From assembly GCA_051004675.1 (NCBI GenBank), contig JBPCKC010000048.1:1-32464 (forward strand): 32,464 nt of DNA, given 5' to 3'. The notes below the pieces were generated by a model. That model was given only the letters and a program-made list of their open reading frames with translations. It had not been told where the DNA came from and ran no database searches. This DNA is from JBDTSW01 sp051004675 (GTDB taxonomy: Bacteria; Actinomycetota; Thermoleophilia; Solirubrobacterales; 70-9). A program made the translations under genes and the position numbers. This document shows, piece by piece, positions 27,861-32,464 of the stretch (the stretch's first letter is position 1; every line of letters begins with the position of its first letter).

Positions 27861-30398
27861 CTAGGGCCTTCGCCCGGCCCGGATCCGCAGCCGGTCGAAC
27901 GTCTGCGTAGCGCGCTTGACGTCCGCGGCGCAGAACGGCGGGTGGTGCCAGCGCTTCTCGGCGAAGGCGCGCGTGTAGTCGCCGGCGTGAGGGGAGTCCT
28001 GATTCTCGGACTGGCTGTAGGTGACGAAGGTGCCGGCCCGCACGGGGCAGTCACCGCCCGTGAACTGCGCCGCCATGATGAAGCTCGAGCCGTGTCGGAT
28101 GTCGCGGTAGCCCTCGGCCGGGTCCCAGCCGGCAGGCGTGATCACGTTGAAGACACCCGTGGAGTGGGGGCCGCCGGGCACGGAGATCTCCTCGCCGCCG
28201 CGAACCGAGAACTGGTGGCCGGCGAGGCCGGCATCGAGTGGGATGCCGGCGCCCTGGAGGTCGGTTACCGCGTCGGCGAGCGCCTTGCCGACCAGGGGAT
28301 TGGCGATGTTCAGGCCCGACGGCGTGTGAACCGGGTCGGTGTTCGAGTAGGGGGTCGTGTAGATCACCTCGGCGCCGGGGGCGGTGTCGCCCTGGAGCCC
28401 GGTGGGCAGGCGCCGGAAGTTCGAGAGCAGTCTGGTGGCGAAGCGGCGGAAGAGGATCGCACCGCTCGACTCGAGGTTGTCGCGGAGGTCCCAGTCTCGA
28501 AGCGGATCACAGGCGCCGGAGACGTCCACCGGCCCGCTTGAGCCGACGAGGAACCCGCCCGGAGCGAGGTCGCATAGCTGCACGAGCGGATCGCGCCACA
28601 TCTCGCCGAGAAGAACGCGGCCGCCGAGCGTGATCTCCTCGAGGTCCTTCAGGCCGAACCCGGTCCCGGGCCGCCCGTCGGTGCCCGCGAGGCGCTCCTC
28701 GATCTGCATCAGGCCCATGCGCGTGCGGTAGTAGCGCTCGGCGTCCTCGATCCCGATGATCCGGTCGAAGCCGGTCAGCGGGTCCTCGGGATTGGTGAGC
28801 CAGTGGCTGTCGTTGGAGTTCGCGACGTAGTCGGACCTCGTCGTGGAGGGGATCTCGTCAGATGCGAACGTGCCCGGGGAGACGGCTTCGGGGTCCTCCT
28901 CCCACGCGCAGGCCGAGCGCGAGCCGTCCAGCACCGGCAGCCCCAGGACCTCGAAGGCTCCGGGGAGCACGTTGCACTCCGCCGCCAGCTCGTCGGGGAC
29001 GTTGGGGATCGCGCCGTTCATCGAGTAGTAGGCGTTGCCCTCGCTGTCGGCGGCGAGCGAGTTCACCCACGGGATGCCCTGATAGCGGCGCTGGATCCGG
29101 TCGTATTGCTCGACCGACTGGGCTCGGTTGTTGTCGAGGAAGTGGTTGAGGTAGCGGAAGTTGGTGACGTTCACGTCGGCGAGTGCGAACCCCGAGCCCT
29201 CGGTCCAGGGCAGCGGGATGCCGACGAGGTCGTTCACCATCGGGCCCCACTCGGTCGAGTAGATCGTCCGCGTGCGGTCCTCGATCGTCTCGTCCGGGAG
29301 CTTCGCCTGCACGGTCACCTCGGTGGCCTCCATCGGCTTGGTCTCGCCGTCGACGATGTAGGAGTAGGGGTCATCCGGCGCGAGCGTGACCTTGTAGGGC
29401 GTAAAGCGCCACGCGGTCGCGACCGTGTGCGACCAGGCGAGCCCACGGGTGAAACCGATATTGACCAGCGGGAAGCCGTAGAGGCTGCCGCCCTGGACGT
29501 CGACCTTCCCGGGGATGGTCAGGTGCGACTGGTAGAGGCGTTCGGAGCCGTGCCAGGGGAAGTGCGGGTTGCCGAGCACCATGCCCCGCCCGTTCTTGGT
29601 CGCCTCGCCCCCCAGCCCGTAGGCGTTCGAGCCGAGGTCGGGCTGCAGGGCCTCGAGGCCCTCGCCGGTCTCGAGCATCTGGTCGCGCTTCGCGTCGGCC
29701 TCGGAGGCGGCCCCGGGGCTGACGGGCGCCGCGTCGGTGATACCGCTGATCACGGCGCCGGAGCTGGCGAGGATGCCGAGCTGGAAGAAGCGCCGGTAGA
29801 CGTCGATCTTCCTGATCTTGCGCACCCACGGCTCGCCGCGGCACGCCGGATCCGAGATGTTCTCGACCCCGGTGTCCTTGAGGTAGGCGTTGTAGCCGCG
29901 GACGTAGCCCGCGACCCCGCGGCGGATCCCGCGCTTGGGGCCTTCCGGAGGCGGCTGCGCCAGGAGGTCGGGGACGTAGCCCTGAGCGATCGTCCACTTG
30001 AAGTAGGTGTCGGCGTCGATGTTGTCGTAGGTCGAGTTGTTGCCGGAGAACGTCCAGGTCTCGTCCGGCCCGAAGTAGCGCGAGCGCTCGCCGGAGACCG
30101 TCACGTACTCGGACGCGATCGTGCAGATGTTGTCCTCGGCGAACGCGTAAGCCCAACCCGCGGCGAGGCTCTTGACGTTGCGCGCGCGGATGTGCGGGAT
30201 GCCGTACTTGGTGCGGCGAACCGTCGCTCTCAGCACCTTGTGCGTGCCGGCACCCTTCGCGGCCGCAGCGCCCGTCGCCTCCTCAGCCGCGTCCGCGGCC
30301 GAAGCGCCACCGCCGGCGAAAAGTGCGAGCGCCGCCAGCGGCGCCAGGACGGCCCCGCGCAGCAGGTTCCTCTTCCGGGCCCCGAGCAAGACGACCAC
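27861..30398 (-). CDS. Penicillin acylase / acyl-homoserine-lactone acylase family Ntn hydrolase
   Basis: Exported amidase of 845 residues, matured by autoproteolysis into alpha and beta chains. An N-terminal signal region (RNLLRGAVLAPLAALALFAGGGASA) is followed by the alpha part with YGIPHIRA and YAFAEDN, family hallmarks. The predicted cleavage is between G256 and S257 in DLGSNAYGLGG, leaving Ser as the N-terminal nucleophile of the beta chain. GNPHFPW and ADSEGNAYYSMNGAIP also fit. Likely substrates are acyl amides such as acyl-homoserine lactones, beta-lactam side chains or lipopeptides; the sequence cannot decide. The start is uncertain: a TAGGAT box ends 1 nt before the GTG at 30398 and 10 nt before an in-frame TTG at 30389. 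Confidence 0.9.
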   Translation of the reverse strand: MVVLLGARKRNLLRGAVLAPLAALALFAGGGASAADAAEEATGAAAAKGAGTHKVLRATVRRTKYGIPHIRARNVKSLAAGWAYAFAEDNICTIASEYVTVSGERSRYFGPDETWTFSGNNSTYDNIDADTYFKWTIAQGYVPDLLAQPPPEGPKRGIRRGVAGYVRGYNAYLKDTGVENISDPACRGEPWVRKIRKIDVYRRFFQLGILASSGAVISGITDAAPVSPGAASEADAKRDQMLETGEGLEALQPDLGSNAYGLGGEATKNGRGMVLGNPHFPWHGSERLYQSHLTIPGKVDVQGGSLYGFPLVNIGFTRGLAWSHTVATAWRFTPYKVTLAPDDPYSYIVDGETKPMEATEVTVQAKLPDETIEDRTRTIYSTEWGPMVNDLVGIPLPWTEGSGFALADVNVTNFRYLNHFLDNNRAQSVEQYDRIQRRYQGIPWVNSLAADSEGNAYYSMNGAIPNVPDELAAECNVLPGAFEVLGLPVLDGSRSACAWEEDPEAVSPGTFASDEIPSTTRSDYVANSNDSHWLTNPEDPLTGFDRIIGIEDAERYYRTRMGLMQIEERLAGTDGRPGTGFGLKDLEEITLGGRVLLGEMWRDPLVQLCDLAPGGFLVGSSGPVDVSGACDPLRDWDLRDNLESSGAILFRRFATRLLSNFRRLPTGLQGDTAPGAEVIYTTPYSNTDPVHTPSGLNIANPLVGKALADAVTDLQGAGIPLDAGLAGHQFSVRGGEEISVPGGPHSTGVFNVITPAGWDPAEGYRDIRHGSSFIMAAQFTGGDCPVRAGTFVTYSQSENQDSPHAGDYTRAFAEKRWHHPPFCAADVKRATQTFDRLRIRAGRRP

Positions 30399-30399
30399 G

Positions 30400-30405
30400 A
30401 TCCTA
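30400..30405 (-). promoter_or_regulatory. -10-like TAGGAT for the acylase gene
   Basis: Minus-strand TAGGAT ends 10 nt before the TTG at 30389. That spacing suits a near-leaderless start there better than at the GTG (30398). Confidence 0.3.
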
Positions 30406-30525
30406 GGCGAGCGCGGTCGCCGGCGCGACGGTTCCCCGCTATGTCCCTTCGGCTTCCTCGACTCGTGCGAGAGCTTCGTCCAGCCGGGATACGCGCCTCT
30501 GACCGAATCGTTGCCTCGCCACTGC

Positions 30526-30531
30526 TACATT
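30526..30531 (+). promoter_or_regulatory. -10-like TACATT for tRNA-fMet
   Basis: TACATT ends 10 nt before the first base of the mature tRNA. No good -35 element is visible. Confidence 0.4.
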
Positions 30532-30541
30532 GACTGGGCGA

Positions 30542-30616
<75 letters not shown>

Positions 30617-30623
30617 GTCTCAA

Positions 30624-30646
30624 GGCCCGCTCAGCGGGCCGTTCTT
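30624..30646 (+). terminator. Intrinsic terminator of tRNA-fMet
   Basis: GGCCCGC and GCGGGCC form a 7-bp stem with loop TCA, followed by GTTCTT. It lies 8 bp after the tRNA. Confidence 0.7.
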
Positions 30647-30739
30647 ACTGGCCAGGGCCTACGCCGCGGCTCGCGGTGGGACCGCCGGGCACGCTTAGGG
30701 AGCGAACTACGCGCCCAGTCAGTGCTCCGGGAGAATCCC

Positions 30740-30769
30740 CCTCGCTGCGGGAACCCTCGCTGCGGGAAC
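30740..30769. repeat. Perfect tandem 15-bp repeat
   Basis: CCTCGCTGCGGGAAC is repeated twice without a gap, about 30 bp upstream of the -10 box of the beta-helix gene. Confidence 0.7.
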
Positions 30770-30797
30770 TACGGTTGTGCGGGAGAGATCGTGGGTG

Positions 30798-30803
30798 TAC
30801 AGT
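30798..30803 (+). promoter_or_regulatory. -10-like TACAGT for beta-helix gene
   Basis: TACAGT ends 21 nt before the ATG at 30825, giving a leader of about 14 nt. Confidence 0.35.
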
Positions 30804-30824
30804 CGGATCATCTCCGAGTTCGCC

Positions 30825-32177
30825 ATGAAAGCGAAACCCGGGTTTGCTGCCCGCGCACGGTCCGCAGTGCTCGTCTGCGTGCTGCCCGCCTGTCTCGGCG
30901 TCGTCGCGGCGCCGGCGGATGGGGCGCTGACTGTCAACAGCCAGGGTGATGCTCCGGATCTCGAGGCGGGGAACGAACGTTGTGACACACGGCCGAAGCG
31001 CGGGCTCCAGTGCACCCTCAGGGCCGCGATACAGGAGGCCAATGCGCTCTCGGGAGGCGACAAGGTGAGGTTCGCTATCGGCGGTGCCTCCGACGTCAAA
31101 ATCATCGCCCCCACAACCGTGCTCCCGGAGATCAGCGGGCGGCTCATTATCAACGGCTACAGCCAGCCGGGCTCGAGCCCCAACACGCAGAGCTCAGGCG
31201 ACAACGCGATCCTCAAGATCGAGCTTGACGGATCCAACATCCCCTCGGCCTCCGGGCTGACGGTCATGGCCGGAAGGAGCGTGATTCGCGGACTCGTCGT
31301 CAACGACTTCGGTGTTGGGATCGCGCTGCTCAGCGGCGACGAGAACAAGGTTCTCGGCAACTTCATCGGCACCGATGCCGCAGGGACCGGCGGCGAGGGC
31401 AACGCAACCAACCTGCGGCTGTCGGAGAGCTCGTCCAACCAGATCGGCGCCAACTTGCCGGCGGCGCGCAACCTCATCTCGGACGCGAGCAATACCGGGA
31501 TCGCACTCTCCGGTCTGACGGCCGCGCCCGCGAGCTCGAACAAGATCCAGGGCAACTACATCGGCACCGATCGGTCCGGAAACGGCGACCTGGGGAACGG
31601 AAGCAGCGGAGCGGACAACGGGATCAGGCTTGGCGGCGCCTCCGCCAACAACCTGATCGGAGGTGTTGGGTCCGAGGCGAACGTGATCGCGTTCACCAGC
31701 GGCTACGGGGTCAACGTGCGTGATGCCGAGACCACGGGAAACGCGGTCCTGGGGAACTCGATTCACGGAAACAGCCTCATGGGCATCAACATCGACGCAG
31801 AGGGCGTGGGGGCGAACGACCCCGATGACCCGGACGTCGGCGGAAACCTGCGCCAGAACCATCCGGTCATCACCGACGCCGAGGAGGTCCTCCCCGGCGA
31901 TATCAACATCGACGGCACCCTCGACAGCATTCCCAACACGACCTTCAAGGTGCAGTTCTTCTCGAATCCGATCGATGAGGCGGTCGACGAGGGAAAGCTG
32001 TTCCTCGGAGAGACGTCGGTGACGACGAACTCCGGCGGGGACGCGTCGTTCAGCACGACCCTGCCGGTGCCCGGCCTCGAGGGGCAGTACGTGACCGGCA
32101 CGGCGACTGATCCCGCCGGCAACACCTCGGAGTTCTCCCCGGCCCGGGTCGTCGAGCAGGTTCCGATCGGGCCTTAG
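30825..32177 (+). CDS. Secreted right-handed parallel beta-helix protein with CSLREA-like N-terminus
   Basis: A 450-residue exported protein. Signal peptide at about residues 1-33 (ARSAVLVCVLPACLGVVAAPADGA, written here only to show its span 10-33). Residues 35-75 resemble a CSLREA domain: TVNSQGDAPD, C53, then C63-TLRAAIQEANAL. Residues 100-330 are beta-helix coils with repeats such as NKVLGNFIGTDAAGTG, NKIQGNYIGTDRSGNG and NNLIGGVGSEANVIA. A C-terminal beta domain (FKVQFFSNP to YVTGTATDPAGNTSEFSP) resembles Ig-like repeats that follow such helices. The fold occurs in polysaccharide-acting enzymes and surface adhesins; no catalytic site was identified. The ATG at 30825 precedes the signal peptide directly. 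Codon use is a little less GC-biased than its neighbours, and it lies between two tRNA-fMet half repeats, suggesting acquisition. Confidence 0.78.
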   Translation: MKAKPGFAARARSAVLVCVLPACLGVVAAPADGALTVNSQGDAPDLEAGNERCDTRPKRGLQCTLRAAIQEANALSGGDKVRFAIGGASDVKIIAPTTVLPEISGRLIINGYSQPGSSPNTQSSGDNAILKIELDGSNIPSASGLTVMAGRSVIRGLVVNDFGVGIALLSGDENKVLGNFIGTDAAGTGGEGNATNLRLSESSSNQIGANLPAARNLISDASNTGIALSGLTAAPASSNKIQGNYIGTDRSGNGDLGNGSSGADNGIRLGGASANNLIGGVGSEANVIAFTSGYGVNVRDAETTGNAVLGNSIHGNSLMGINIDAEGVGANDPDDPDVGGNLRQNHPVITDAEEVLPGDINIDGTLDSIPNTTFKVQFFSNPIDEAVDEGKLFLGETSVTTNSGGDASFSTTLPVPGLEGQYVTGTATDPAGNTSEFSPARVVEQVPIGP

Positions 32178-32230
32178 CCGCTCGCGGTTGCTCAGCGCTG
32201 GATCGGCAGGGGCGCTGTCACTCGATTCTC

Positions 32231-32269
32231 TAACCCGGAGGTCGCAGGTTCAAATCCTGCCCCCGCTAT
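32231..32269 (+). repeat. 39-bp repeat, right copy (tRNA-fMet 3'-half remnant; att-like)
   Basis: Near-copy of 30578-30616. The two differences change the T-stem pair A49-U65 to G49-C65, so pairing is preserved. Upstream sequence does not resemble the tRNA 5' half. Confidence 0.7.
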
Positions 32270-32277
32270 TCATCAGG

Positions 32278-32299
32278 AAGGCCCGCTACGGCGGGCTTT
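32278..32299 (+). terminator. Terminator hairpin after tRNA remnant
   Basis: GCCCGC and GCGGGC with loop TACG, flanked by AAG and TTT that extend the stem. It resembles the terminator after the intact tRNA-fMet (shared AAGGCCCGCT). Confidence 0.6.
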
Positions 32300-32464
32300 G
32301 CTGCGTTCGAGCAGCTCCGGGCGCCGGATCGCCGTCTACCAATTGGCTACCAGTCTGGTGCCGACCTTGTCCGATGGGGGGGGGGGTTAGACCGGACTAA
32401 CCCCAAGTAGTCGAGACACCCCCGACTTCCATAGCTGCTTCTTGAAAGACGACGCCCCCGGCCA
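32300..32464. other. Non-coding right end with poly-G run and hairpin
   Basis: No gene seen. It contains 11 consecutive G (32376-32386) running into a perfect hairpin, GGGGTTAG / CTAACCCC with a 6-nt loop (32383-32404). Confidence 0.5.

Noticed and set aside
32188..32400. 70-codon frame at the right end
   Set aside because: Its RRSQVQILPP-type segment is the well-known false translation of a tRNA 3' end, here the tRNA-fMet remnant.

Overview
The window is very GC-rich, close-packed bacterial DNA. Gene content and style suggest a soil actinobacterium, possibly of the Thermoleophilia (Solirubrobacterales/Gaiellales type). The clues are strong G/C third positions, many GTG starts, TAnnnT boxes 6-11 nt before start codons (leaderless mRNAs), an archaeal-type class I fructose-bisphosphate aldolase, a csrA gene outside a flagellar locus, and an R2lox-like diiron oxidase. 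The lineage is inference; there is no rRNA here to settle it.

Region 1 (1-10937, all +) is a surface-glycan cluster. It holds two large polytopic GT-C-like membrane proteins, two tandem paralogous sulfotransferases, a GT-B glycosyltransferase, a third unrelated sulfotransferase and a MOP/Wzx-type flippase with unusual extensions. Most joins are 4-bp stop/start overlaps. The simplest reading is synthesis, sulfation and export of a sulfated glycan or glycolipid. The first gene runs off the left edge.

Region 2 (10938-20748) is mostly housekeeping and small genes: an HTH/poly-acidic/poly-Arg protein, csrA, a small membrane protein, a secreted thermonuclease, class I FBA divergent from a YbdK-type carboxylate-amine ligase, a zinc-ribbon pseudo-rhomboid coupled to an O-methyltransferase, a small unknown gene with a UPF0173 hydrolase, the R2lox-like protein, a 0.5-kb stretch with no convincing gene, and a soluble NarL-type two-component pair.

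Region 3 (20758-30398) has tRNA-Leu(UAA), an aldehyde dehydrogenase, a coupled pair of exported or anchored proteins (zinc ribbon plus TM; FnIII-like), a ThDP-dependent acetolactate-synthase-like enzyme, Ppx/GppA with an apparent leaderless upstream micro-ORF, a lipoprotein, a small unknown protein and a large penicillin/AHL-acylase-family Ntn hydrolase.

Region 4 (30542-32464) starts with tRNA-fMet. About 1.6 kb downstream lies a 39-bp near-copy of its 3' half, whose only two differences are a compensating T-stem pair change. Between them is one secreted parallel beta-helix protein gene. This looks like a small tRNA-targeted insertion, or a tandem tRNA whose 5' half was lost.

The most interesting items are the sulfation cluster, the palindromic insert inside its first gene, the duplicated hairpin carrying the stops of two convergent genes, the pseudo-rhomboid lacking both catalytic residues, the leaderless start pattern with the ppx micro-ORF, and the tRNA-fMet half repeat.
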